From contig OZ005615.1 in the NCBI GenBank assembly GCA_963930655.1, forward strand, positions 8,946,001-9,010,000: a stretch of 64,000 nucleotides of DNA, in the 5' to 3' direction. This document shows, in pieces, positions 38,201 through 49,070 of the stretch. Every line of letters starts with the position of its first letter. Position 1 is the first letter of the stretch. The stretch is from Myrica gale (lineage: Eukaryota > Streptophyta > Magnoliopsida > Fagales > Myricaceae). The position numbers and the translations under genes were made by a program. The notes beneath the pieces were generated by a model. That model saw only the letters and a program-made list of their open reading frames with translations, was not told the DNA's origin and made no database searches.

Positions 38201-39795
38201 ATATCTGTCCTATGATAAATTTTCTCCATCTTATTGTCATTTTTTTTATATCTACTCATATTGAACCAAAAACATATGCTCAAGCTTCCAAAAATCCCTT
38301 ATGGTGTGATGCTATGAAAACTGAACTTCAAGCTCTTGAAAATACCAAAACATGGACATTGGTTGATTTGCCACCTGATAAGGTTCCTATTGGCTGCAAA
38401 TGGGTGTTTCGAATTAAGTACAAAGCTGATGGTAGCATAGAGCGTTATAAGGCTCGGTTAGTTGCAAAAGGATACACACAAGTTGAAGGCTTGGACTATA
38501 TTGAAACCTTCTCCCCTGTTGCCAAGATTACCACTGTCCGGATGTTTTTTGCCTTAGTTGCTACTCGAAATTGGTTCCTTTACCAACTTGACATCAACAA
38601 TGCTTTTTTACATGGTGACTTACATGAAGAAGTATACATGGTTTTACCTCCTGGATATGCAATCGGTTCTTCTCAAGTTTGTAAGCTGCAAAAGTCTTTA
38701 TATGGTCTGAAACAGGCTTCTAGACAATGGTTTTCGAAGCTATCCTCATTTCTCGTAGCTCAGGGTTTTCATCAGTGTGTTTCGGACTACTCTTTGTTTA
38801 CCAAAACTCAAGGCTCTCAGTTCATGGCTTTATTGGTATATGTCGATGATATTCTTATTGCTAGTAATGATCTTCCTTCTATTCATCACATTAAGGATCT
38901 GCTACATCAGAAGTTCAAGATCAAAGATCTCGGTTCACCCAAATACTTTCTTGGTTTTGAAGTTGCACGATCTTCCAAAGGCATTTTCATTAATCAGCGC
39001 AAGTATATTTTGGATATCATTGATGATTCTGGTCTTCTTGGTTGCAAGCCTTCTAAAATTCCTCTTGAACAACATCATAAACTTTTTAAGTTAGATGGTG
39101 ATTTGTTATCTGATCCTTCAATCTATCGTCGTTTAGTTGGTAGATTGCTCTATTTGACTTTAACTCGACCAGATCTCTCTTACTCTGTGCAACTATTAAG
39201 TCAATTCATGGATCAACCTCGGGTTCCTCATCTGGATGCTGCCCACCGAGTTCTGAAATATTTGAAGTCATGTCCTGGTCAAGGGTTATTCTACCCTATT
39301 GATTCTGATCTTCACCTAAAAGCATTCTGTGATTCTGACTGGGCCTCATGTCCTGATAGCAGAAAATCTATCACCGGGTTTTGTGTTTTCATTGGTCCAT
39401 CTCTCATCTCCTGGAAATGTAAGCGCCAATCTACAGTTTCTCGTTCCTCAGCCGAATCAGAATATCGAGCTATGGCTTCCACTTGTTGTGAATTACAGTG
39501 GTTATTTTACTTGTTAGCAGATTTTTGAATCTCACATGATCAGCCTGCTTTTCTTTTTTGTGATAACATGGCTGCTTTACACATTGCTCGGAATCCTATT
39601 TTTCATGAAAGGACTAAACATATTGATCTTGATTGTCACTTTGTACGAGAGAAAATACAAAGTGGGTTGATACATCCATTACATGTGTCTTCTGCACATC
39701 AACTCAGCGATATCTTCACTAAGCAACTTGGCATTTCTCAATTTCAGTTCTTATTGTCCAAGCTTGGTGTCTTAGATCTACACACTTCAGCTTGA
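35276..39795 (+). pseudogene. Copia Gag-Pol polyprotein, interrupted
   Basis: Gag starts at ATG 35276 with the copia-like N-terminal and UBN2-type regions, then a zinc knuckle CSHCGMTGHVVDKC near 36062. Protease has IIDSGATDH near 36450. The GAG-pre-integrase segment has IWHSRLGHP, and the integrase core shows its acidic residues in HCDIWGP, RSDNG and QQNGVVERK. RT has [13 protein letters not shown] and YVDD (38839-38850). RNase H has CDSDWA, SAESEY and [13 protein letters not shown]. Reading needs three frame changes: one in 36520-36568 after the protease start, one in 37600-37671 after the integrase core, and one in 38188-38264 around an 8-T run (38240-38247). A TGA at 39526-39528 cuts RNase H where relatives have glycine. 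Everything else is collinear. It cannot make an intact polyprotein as written. Confidence 0.93.
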
Positions 39796-39803
39796 GGGGG
39801 GTG
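39795..39803 (+). other. Polypurine tract
   Basis: AGGGGGGTG lies immediately before the 3' LTR and overlaps the last base of the polyprotein stop codon (TGA 39793-39795). It primes plus-strand DNA synthesis. Confidence 0.85.
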
Positions 39804-40056
39804 TGATGAATTATATCGCAAATTGTACCAACTGTAAATAGCTTCTGTTAATTAGTTTCTATTGTAACAATTAGTTAGTTTCTATTGTAACAGATCAAGT
39901 TGTTATGTAACGAGTACATTGTGTATATATATACACTACTCGCACACTCTGTAAACTTACCAAAACAGAATAAGAGTTACAGAGCTTTCTCACATCTGTC
40001 GATCCTTTCATCATCTTGCTCTTTTCTTGTTTCTGTTATACACTCAAGTTTTATCA
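39804..40056 (+). repeat. Copia 3' LTR
   Basis: 253 bp, starts TGATGAATTA and ends TTTTATCA, followed by the GGTCT target duplication. It is identical to the 5' LTR except for one base. Confidence 0.97.
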
Positions 40057-40061
40057 GGTCT

Positions 40062-41849
40062 AATCAGTAACATCAAGAATGGGAATAAGATTTCCTTTAT
40101 AGTGGTGGTGTCTGCTCTATCTACTTCTTAATATATTGCAGCAGGCAGGTAACTGCCCTAATTGACCACCTCAGGGAATATTAGTGTCCAAACAATGCGT
40201 GGAACTGATCATTATTCCTCACAAGGGCCTATCTTAAGATTCTTAACAATTTATTTAATATCTTAACCTTTCCTTTCTTAACGCCGAAAGGATGATTAAG
40301 GAATCCATATAAATTTTTTACCAGCGCTGTGCATGCCTGAACTCCAACTTACATGTGTTGGCTGAAGCATCATCCATTTCGACGCCCAAGCACATGGTCG
40401 TGTTCTCCTGGTGAGTGAATCACAGTCGTCTCCTGGTAAAGAGTTCCATCAACATCGGTGGTTTTTTGCTTATGTTGACTATTTGTCGGATTCACGACCA
40501 CAGTTGGAACCTACACCCGAAGATGGACTAGTACGGGGCCAAGTGGATCTCTTGGGTGGACTCGGAGGATCCTGGTCCGGACTCGGGCACAATACCTGAA
40601 GCAATACTATCATAGCCTTCTCGTCCACGGGTTAGCCCATACGTGGTCACAGCCTTGGACAGGCTGTAACGTCACGGTGTTCTCATCAGGAACTGTCAGT
40701 GCTTCATGGACGTGTGTAAGCATGGGCCCAAACACCCCGGTGAATCAGGCCTCCCGTAATTTTTTATCTGAATTGTATAATTTAATTTGAAGAGTGACAA
40801 ACATAATAGATGAATCATACAAAATGCAATAAAAAAAAAGATATACACAATAGATAAATCTTACACCATTTTAATGCTGTTTATATAAAGTTAGAAGCAA
40901 CATGAACACTATAATGAGATTCACTTGTTGTGTCTCTCTTTTTGAATTGTATAATACAATTTAAGAGAAAAATTAGACAATCTAATCTGAGCCCGGCTAC
41001 CATAAGTGGGGCTGAAATGGTGTCCAAAATGGAGGTTATGGCAAGGAGGGCTGGGGGTAACGAAGGACCAGAGGTCCAAACAGGTAAAAGAGCGACAAAG
41101 CTCACGTGTATTCGCCCACCAAAAAAACAAAAGGGGCTCATGGTGTATCACCTTTCCATGGGCGCTAATTAACACCTAACAATCCCGAAGGTAAATAATA
41201 GGAAACAAGTTGCAAAAAGAAAACTAATTACTGATACCTATATCGTTAAGCCCTCCCAAAGAGATTTGGCGCAGGCAGGATTGAATTCTAAAGGAAATGG
41301 CAAAGAATAACACACGCCAAGGGATCATGTCATGGTATGGGTGTTGACGTGTCGTTTTGCAAGTTGTAATGGATTTCAACATTTCAACCTCACGGTGCAT
41401 ACGACCCATCAAAAATGTCGTTTCGATTTCCTCCACCACAAGCTCGGGATCCACTTCCAGATCTATAATCTTGCTTTACGCTCAGAAACCTCCAGTCCAT
41501 ACCTAATCAGAGTTCTCTTTCTCCAACCTAGATTGGGTTTTCTGGAAATGTTAATATGTAGTAATTCTTTTCCTCTTTAAAGCACTTATGAATCCTTATA
41601 TTTCTTAATTTAAACACAGAAATCCAATACACCATATTGGATAGCTGGCCTATGTTCTTGCCAACGGAACAATACAGAAAACAAAATTTCTTGATGCAAC
41701 CTACAGTCTCTGAAAGACAACCTTCGCTGCAAAGAACAAAATTTCTAAATTCTAAATTCTATGGTCTCCAACATTTCCTTACAACACTCCTAGCTACTTC
41801 TGATTTGGCTCAGTATGTTAACCACCTTGAAAGTGATTAACCATTCAAG
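40062..41849. other. Intergenic, no gene recognised
   Basis: Bases 40300-40760 are moderately GC-rich with no recognised coding content. TTGAATTGTATAATACAATT-type imperfect palindromes occur at 40940-40965, with a related motif at 40768. The stretch near 41850 is probably 3' untranslated sequence of ribophorin I. Confidence 0.4.
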
Positions 41850-41927
41850 CTGCAGAGGAAAGAAAAGTAGTTTCAATAATAACTCTTTGAAGTTTAGATT
41901 AACATTAAAAAGTTGCATACGCATTAC
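41850..41927 (-). other. Candidate 3'-UTR intron of ribophorin I
   Basis: Fifteen bases after the stop codon the minus strand has GTCAGAG|GTAATGCG, and 78 bp further on CTCTGCAG|CTTGAATGG. Both borders look like real splice sites. The downstream sequence does not encode the C-terminal extension known from longer ribophorin I paralogues, so an untranslated intron is the simplest reading. Confidence 0.4.
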
Positions 41928-41942
41928 CTCTGACAGTTGCAA

Positions 41943-44900
41943 TCACTTGTGCAAGGAAAGATCAATGTGTAGGTACGCCACACAAGCCACGAATAATAAG
42001 AAAAACACAGATGCCAACATTAATGGCTCAGCAAGCATGAAAATTGGCTTGAAGGTGTAGTAAACCTGCAAACGTGGAGTAACAAGAGATAAAAGAAAGA
42101 AATTTGGTTCATATCAGCTCCCAAACAATTCTCTTTCTGGATGAAGACTATCAACAACAACAAAAATACTGATATCACGAGGATACAAAAAGAGCATCTC
42201 TGAAAAGCAGAAACATGAAAAATAAGTCAAGCTCAGTGTCCGCAGCTTTGGAACCTGTGACCTATCCTTGTAGATACTACTGATTCGTACTTTTTAACTG
42301 TACAGGGTTGATATCAGCTGAAAAAGACAGGCGACGAGCTACTCAAAACTTATTATGATCACTACATCAATAGTTTTAACTCTATGTATTTCTTCTTGAC
42401 AGCATAGAGTTTAATGCATCGTAATCAGAACATATCTTACATACCTCCTCCGTCTCAAGAAAGTAAAAATAAAAGGAAGTAAATACTTGGGATTACAATC
42501 TAAATGCCAAATTGGGATTGAGTCCAAAGAACAATAGCTGTTGGACATCTAGTTGAATACTGCTTCACCAATTTGCTCTTAAGAATTGACAGACCATATT
42601 CCAAGTCAGTGCATAGTATACAATGGGTCAAAAATCACCTGGAAAGGAGAGTTGTGCTCAGGAACTACATTGTTCTTTTCCAGAACCACCACAGTCCTCC
42701 CAACGATGTCAAGGTAGGAATATTTGGTCTGCAGAAATCCAGAGTAAATATTTCAAGGTAATGTGAAGACAAATGTCTGACAGTAAATGCTGCTAAACAA
42801 CACTGTAGCAATGGCAAATGTGTTTACGACACACTGCCTAAGAAGGTCCCCTGCAATACTTCATTTAAACAGGAAATATATCACGGGATCATGGAACTCT
42901 GAAAATGAAAATTTCATATCATTCCCACATTAGAAAACTTGTAAAATGTAATATAATGAAATACATGTGTGCTACTGCACTTTGTGTTCAACAAGAGTTG
43001 ACACTGTTGAGATTTCTGCATTTAGTGGATATGAGTGTGAATTGAAAAGATAGGTTACCTCCAGATGCTGTTCCACTGGAAAAGGAACCACAGCAGAAGG
43101 GTCTTTTGATCCCTCTGGAAGCACAACCTGATATGTAACAATTGGTAATGTGTCATCCAGATTTTGAATAGAAACCTTGAAGCAATACATGCAGAAAACA
43201 AGACAATTACAAAATGACCCAAACTCATGTTACTGAACTCACTTTGATGGTCAACTTGTCTACCACTGTCTCTGCAAAAGTACATCCAAAACTGAAGTTG
43301 AGGTACCGTCTACCATCAGGTGACTCAAAAAGGAAGTCTTGCAATGGTAGCCCATATCCAATGACAAAAGTAGCTTTCCAACCTCCGAATAAAGGATACC
43401 TTGGTTCAATTTCAAGTTCTGACTGTAAAGGAAAGGTATTAGTTACAATGTACAGAAACGCAATCACCTTTTTTCTTTTGGTGAGATGACATAGATATGT
43501 TTTTCCAAATTACTTTCCCCTAGTGCTCTTCAGTTTCTGACCACCGTACCATCACTTTTCCAGTTAACATATAAGAAACCCTTTACTAATAAGGAGATAC
43601 ACAATCAGAAAACCCTGGCAAGCCTTCAGTAGCAAACCGTTACATGTCAACTTTCCCCCGGCAAAGCAGACAAAAACAAGTTGATCGATGAAGTCATAGC
43701 AGAAAGCTGCCCAGAAAGCAAACTTTTCTGGATTCCAATTTTTGTCTGAAATGCTTGATTTCCTAAGGAAGAACCAAAGGTGATGAACTATAGAACATCT
43801 GGATGGTGTTAACGTTGAATTTGAGGGTAGGGTTCAAAAAAAATTTGAGATAAAACTTTCAACTTCTAAGTTCAATCAGCAGTTAAGCCATAATGCTATC
43901 GAGTTGCTTCCTATAACACAGGACCAATTGAGCATACATTTCCACTATATGAAACCTAGGATAGTCTTCGCTTAGAAAAGAAAACAAAGATCAAATCTTG
44001 GATAACAAAAACCTACAGACAATGTGGTTTTATGCAGTTGTAGTGGTACACCATGGGTCTCTAATTTTTTCCTAAGAACATGTGTTCAAAAATTAGTCAC
44101 CACATGGAAAAATAGGTTCTAGAAGAGACATTAGAAAGAGCGCAATGGAGTCAAATAGAAAGATAATAAACTTAGGAGATAGCCATACCACTGCAAGTAA
44201 ACAAAGGATATGGAAGTACATTTTATCGTTGATTTAATCATATATGGACAATTTTATGTGTTGCACATATTCTCAAGGCAAATACTATCAGAAATCTGCT
44301 AGAATGTTAGTCAAGAGATCACATGTTACCTTCCAGGGATCAGTACGCAAATGTGAGGACGAGATATTCCCTATTTCGTCTCTGTAGTACACAGAGTGAA
44401 CCCTAGGAGGTAGTCTTGCTAAAAGATGATTGAATGAAGACACCCCCCCAAAAGATGGCCTAGATTGATATTCAACCCTGCCAGAAAGAAACTTAAGAAG
44501 TATGAACGTTCGATGAAGCAAAGATCAAGAGAGGGAAAAAATGTAAAGAGAGGAGCGAGAGCGAGAGAAATGCCAGTGTTTTACAATTAGCTACCAAATA
44601 ACAAATCAAAAGGCAAAAGGAAAAAAGTACCAACAAAGAGTGGTCTAAACATATTACTACAACACTAGAAGTTCAGATCTCAAGCCCCAAAAAAATCAAA
44701 GTAAAAAACTAGTGATAAACGGTACAAATTTTCACGTAATTTCAAAAGACCAACGAAAAATATGCTGACATGACGCAGCAGTAAACCTTACCTCGAAAAC
44801 ACGCCTTTGTGGCGAGCACCGGCGTGCACCAACTTGTAGCTCTCTGTGATCTGAAGACTTCCCCAATGAGATATTTCCACCTCACGGACAAGCTCCTCAA

Positions 44901-46785
44901 GAACGGCAAATGGATTGTTATTCTCAAAATGGACAAGTACGGGTGAAAAGGAATATGAAGCTTGATTTTCATAGGGCCCATACTTTAGCTCAGTACCAGC
45001 ACGGTTGGTTGGTTCCACTCTTGTGAATGATTCCAATTTAGTGCTTGGAGTCTTAAAAAAGGTAGTTTGCTGCTTAATGTGATAAGGTGACAATATTGTT
45101 GCACTATCACGATAATAGACCAACTGAGACTCAGACTGACTTATTTCGGTTGGAAAAGCTTCCAGAGAATGAGTCAATATGTAAAGTACTTCTATTGTCG
45201 CAGTTTCGCCTGTGCTTAATGCATTGATCAAAGATATAGAGAAATACTTTGTGTCATTTGGTGCATCAGGTAGCTTAGTTGGGTTTACATCCAGGGGCAA
45301 ATAGCTTTTCTTTTTCCGCTTTCCAACGGTTGCCACAGCTTTGATAAGTGCAAGATGATCAAGTTGTGTGGGAGGAAATGCAAGAAGTAATTCTGAAAGA
45401 GGAGATGTCCCAATATTTTCAACCTGGAAAACACCATCAATCAAATATACTCACAAAAATATTTCGCACTTTCTAGCTTGTTAAAGTAGCAACAAACAAA
45501 TATTTTCAATAATTATGGTCTGAACCCGCTCTAAGACATTGTTTCCAAAATTCAGATTAATCAACAAGATACCATGCATCAAATTAGGCCTATATGCGGC
45601 ACATGAACCAGAGAAAACTACTTTCAAATCTTTAAAATCAATAAAGGATATGGAAGATTTGGTGGCAAGCCCTTATACTGGGGTTTATGGCAGAAGGAAA
45701 AAAGAAAAAAGGACACTGATGGATTTTTTCACTTGACATTCCCGTACTCTTGAAATACGAAATTAAGTCTCAGATGGCCCTGTATAAGGTTGACAACTTC
45801 GTGGAAGAGACTGCATAACCAGTTGGCCCTCTATAAGGTTGACAACTTCATGAAAGAGACTGCATAATCACTCTATTATTGGTTAGGAAAGAGGCCAGCT
45901 AAGTTCCGACACAGGACTAACTGGGGGACAAATTTATTTGATTTATGTCACACCTGCGCATCAAGTTGGAGAATATATCAATTGGGCTAGAAAAACCATG
46001 AAATTTACTCGGTGTCCATAACCATAAGGAGGTGATTTGCAAATTTCCCTAGAGTTAAAACGAAGTTAAAGGAGAAAGTTTTAAAAAGGCCCACAAAGAA
46101 AACCTAAATGCCTAAAAAAAATATCATTTATCCAAAATTCAAGCAGTTATGTTGTGAAAACAATCGAACAAGCATTAGAAAGAACTACCTTCAAGGTTAG
46201 GAAAACCTTAACGATGTGGGAAGTCAGGTCAATCTGCAAGCATGATCAGAAAATTTATCAGTGCATATGCTTGAACAGTTGAACTAAGATGCAAAGTGAG
46301 GATATTATGAAAAATGGACCTCTACAGATGTACTCAACAACAATATGGCCTTCTTCAGATTGCCCATAAATTGGAAAACAAAGAAACCGTTTTTTTCTCG
46401 TTTTATTTCCTTATAAGACGCAGTAGCAGGGATTCTTTTTCTTTTTCCTACATTTTATCAACAGCCAAGCGTAGCTCGAGTGATCAAGAAATAAAAGAGC
46501 CATCAGCCAAATCACCGAAATTGCTAACAAAAATGGAGCGTGTTACAGGAACAAAAGCAAATATGATGCGAAAGAATAAATGAAAACCCTAATTATAAAT
46601 ATCTGAATCTCCTACTAAGTATAGTGAAAATGAGTCATTAACAAGAGAAATTGAAAAAATTTCCAGCTTACTCTGCGCTCAGCGTTGACGATCTGAATCT
46701 CCTGAGAGGAAGATCCGACTGCCAGTGAGAGAAGAGCTAAGACGGAAATAAGTAAGGCTGCTCGGACCCTGAGCTGAGGCTCCAT
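41943..46785 (-). CDS. OST1B: Ribophorin I, oligosaccharyltransferase subunit 1 (short, OST1B-like)
   Basis: Eight exons give 466 residues: 46785-46672, 46233-46189, 45423-44792, 44477-44330, 43422-43243, 43127-43059, 42728-42639, 42065-41943. A hydrophobic signal peptide (AALLISVLALLSLAVG) is followed by a lumenal ribophorin I domain with family blocks such as VENIGTSPLSELLLAFP, VYYRDEIGNISSSHLR, PRYPLFGGWKATFVIGYG and DIVGRTVVVLEKNN. One membrane segment near residues 437-457 (LMLASVFFLLFVACVAYL) precedes a short DLSLHK tail. Ribophorin I is a core subunit of the ER complex that transfers the dolichol-linked glycan to Asn in N-x-S/T sites. The length and abrupt tail fit the shorter plant form (Arabidopsis OST1B, about 464 aa) rather than OST1A with its cytosolic extension. 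All splice borders are GT..AG. Confidence 0.95.
45776..45873. repeat. 49-bp tandem duplication in a ribophorin I intron
   Basis: GGCCCT-TATAAGGTTGACAACTTC followed by GAAAGAGACTGCATAA-like sequence occurs at 45776 and again 49 bp later at 45825, with a few substitutions. It is intronic (intron 2), so no coding effect is expected. Confidence 0.65.
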
Positions 46786-49070
46786 GGATGTGCTCCTCTC
46801 CTACACAGTTGACGTAACTGTGAAAGGCCGATGTCTAGAAAGGAGAACTGAGAGTGAGTGGGGGCGTGTTAATGAGAGTTGTGGGCCTGATAGAAGGTGG
46901 TGCGTACTCTGTTACTTCCTTTGGGCTCGATACCCGGCATAAAAATAGTGGACTATTTTTCTTGGGAAATTTATATTTTTTAGTCCTTAGTTTTTGGGTC
47001 ATTTTTAATTTTAGTCTATAACTTTTAATTTTTAAAATTTTAGTTCTTGAACATTTATCTTTGTAAAATTTAGTCCTTCCGTCAATCTGCTGTCAGACGC
47101 CGTCAATTTTTGTACCGATTGACCACCAATTTTGAAGCGGTCGACCGGATATATGTTTTGAAAGTGAGCGGTCGATCGGTACATGTAGCGGTCGATAGGT
47201 ACAAATTTGACGGTAAACTGACGGAATGACTAAATTTTACAAAAAAGAAAGTTCAAGGACTAAAATTTTGACCCTCTAAAATTCATGACTAAAAATGAAA
47301 AGGAATTAAAACTCAAGGAATAAAAATCAAATTTCCCTTCATTATAATCCAATTCCTTTTCTTTTCTTTTTTTATTCCTTCGTATGAACTATTTCCTACA
47401 AGACTATTTCACCTTGAACTATTTTTCTTTAGATCTAATTCTGTTTTCAAAAAATAATTTATTTCATAAAAAAAATCAATTGATTTTTTTAAAATTTATT
47501 CTACTGTTACTTTTATCTAAGAGAAAAGTCCTTTTTTATCATTGACCATTTGACCTATAGTTGATGGCTCAAAATTCTAAATTTGTCACGTGAACTTTTA
47601 AATTATTAAAATTTATTAATATTTCCCTTCTAGTAAAATATTACTATAAAAATGTGACAACAAAAGGCTAGATGATACAATATTGGCAAAGAGGTAAACA
47701 TTTATTTTGATAATTTATAAAACTGATGAAATTCTCAGTTTAGCCAAAACATAATTTGACCTGTAATCCATAGGCGAAATGTACATGAAAATGATGGTTG
47801 CAACATACAAATTTTTTTTTTGGTACTTGTATCTGAATCATATTAACGTGGCACTTTACACAGCGTTCTGGCCTTCTTCTAAGTTTAAAATATAGTGTGT
47901 TCGTAGTAAATGAATGTCAATTTTTTACTAATTAAGCGTGGGTATCGAAATAGATGAAACTAGAAATTTCGGTTCGATACGTGGATTTTCTGGACACATT
48001 TTAATGAGTTAAAAATATTTTTGGACCAAATTTTTGGAAGTTTTTTTATTATTTATCATAAATTAACAATACATATAAACATTCATTCAAAATCTAAATT
48101 ATAAAATAAATATTCAAGCAAATTTCATATGTTATACTTTATTTTAGACTTTAATTTTTTTTATTTAATTATCTATCCTTACTGCCAATTGGGAACCTTT
48201 TACACTTTTCTTCTGTTTTGTTTTTTCCCCTAACCTTGGGCCTTTGTTATTGGTTTGACCCGAGTTAATAAAATGTACAAATTTTAGACAGCTCAAAAAT
48301 TCACTTGGCCCATCCGGTCTTTTCCTGCTGGGAAAAGACAGCGAGGAACTCTTTACCTTGAATTGGTCTTTGGACACGACACTTCGACCGGACTTAACGT
48401 AGAGCACGTGCCAAAGCTTACAGTTCAGTTGATAGCACTTTATATTCATTAGCCTATCAGCAAGGAGTTTACGTAACATAAGTTAGAATTAGATTAGTAT
48501 TATGGTTCAAATCCAACCTTCTGTAGCGCTGGAGCATTCGATAGTCACGCTAGGAGAAAATTACTGTATAATTATCTCTCTCTCCCTTTTAACCACACAA
48601 AAAAAAATTAATGCAGGAGCACGTGAGTGCTTCCTGATGCCCAGCTTGCAAGTAAGGGTATACGAGGAATAACGTACATGTGGTCTCTCCCAAGAGAAAT
48701 AGTGCAACCACATTCACGAGGTTCATATGGATAATCTGGGAATATCATTCGACCGAGGAGAATTTATTCGCATTTTTTCTTTTTTCCCTTTTTCGTTAAC
48801 ATCAACAACTGATTTATAGCCCAGATTTCCCCTCAAGACTCGGGACTATCTACGTGTTCTCTCTCTCTCTCTATAACTAGAAAGCTGAAAATATTGCACT
48901 GAGAAAGAGAGAGAGAGAGACAAAGAGGGCGAGGAAAAGAAAAAAGCCATTTCAGTTCACTACCCATTTCGTCAGTATCATCATTGCCATTGATCTTCAC
49001 TTATTTCATCGTTATTCTTTGTTGCAGTGCTGCAAATATTTCCCACGTGACTAACTTTATTGAGTAACTC
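46786..49070. promoter_or_regulatory. Divergent intergenic region between ribophorin I and the NPH3 gene
   Basis: The two genes start head to head 2.3 kb apart, so both promoters must lie here. The region is AT-rich, contains the foldback at 46964-47337, and otherwise shows no gene. A (CT)n tract at 48858-48872 and an (AG)n tract at 48906-48920 lie in the likely NPH3 leader. Confidence 0.45.
46964..47337. mobile_element. Foldback element of the AGTCCTT group
   Basis: The left end is GGGAAATTTATATTTTTTAG and the reverse-complemented right end GGGAAATTTGATTTTTATTC. The arms share TTTTTAGTCCTTAG/TTTTTATTCCTTGAG and CCTTCCGTCA-type blocks. The loop holds GCGGTCGATCGGTACATGTA followed by a near copy GCGGTCGATAGGTACA. 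It is 374 bp and non-coding, about 180 bp upstream of the ribophorin I start. No clear target duplication was found. Confidence 0.6.

Larger units (their letters stand above)
34914..40056 (+). mobile_element. Full-length Ty1/copia LTR retrotransposon
   Basis: The element has both LTRs (253 bp each), a primer-binding site, gag-pol in copia order (Gag, protease, integrase, RT, RNase H), a polypurine tract and a perfect 5-bp target duplication GGTCT (34909-34913 and 40057-40061). The LTRs differ by one base in 253 as I read them (G in the left, A in the right copy within TTGTAACARTTAG), so insertion is recent. The polyprotein is nevertheless interrupted several times. It sits between the EDR2-like and ribophorin I genes and breaks no recognised gene. 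The copia lineage was not determined. Confidence 0.97.
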
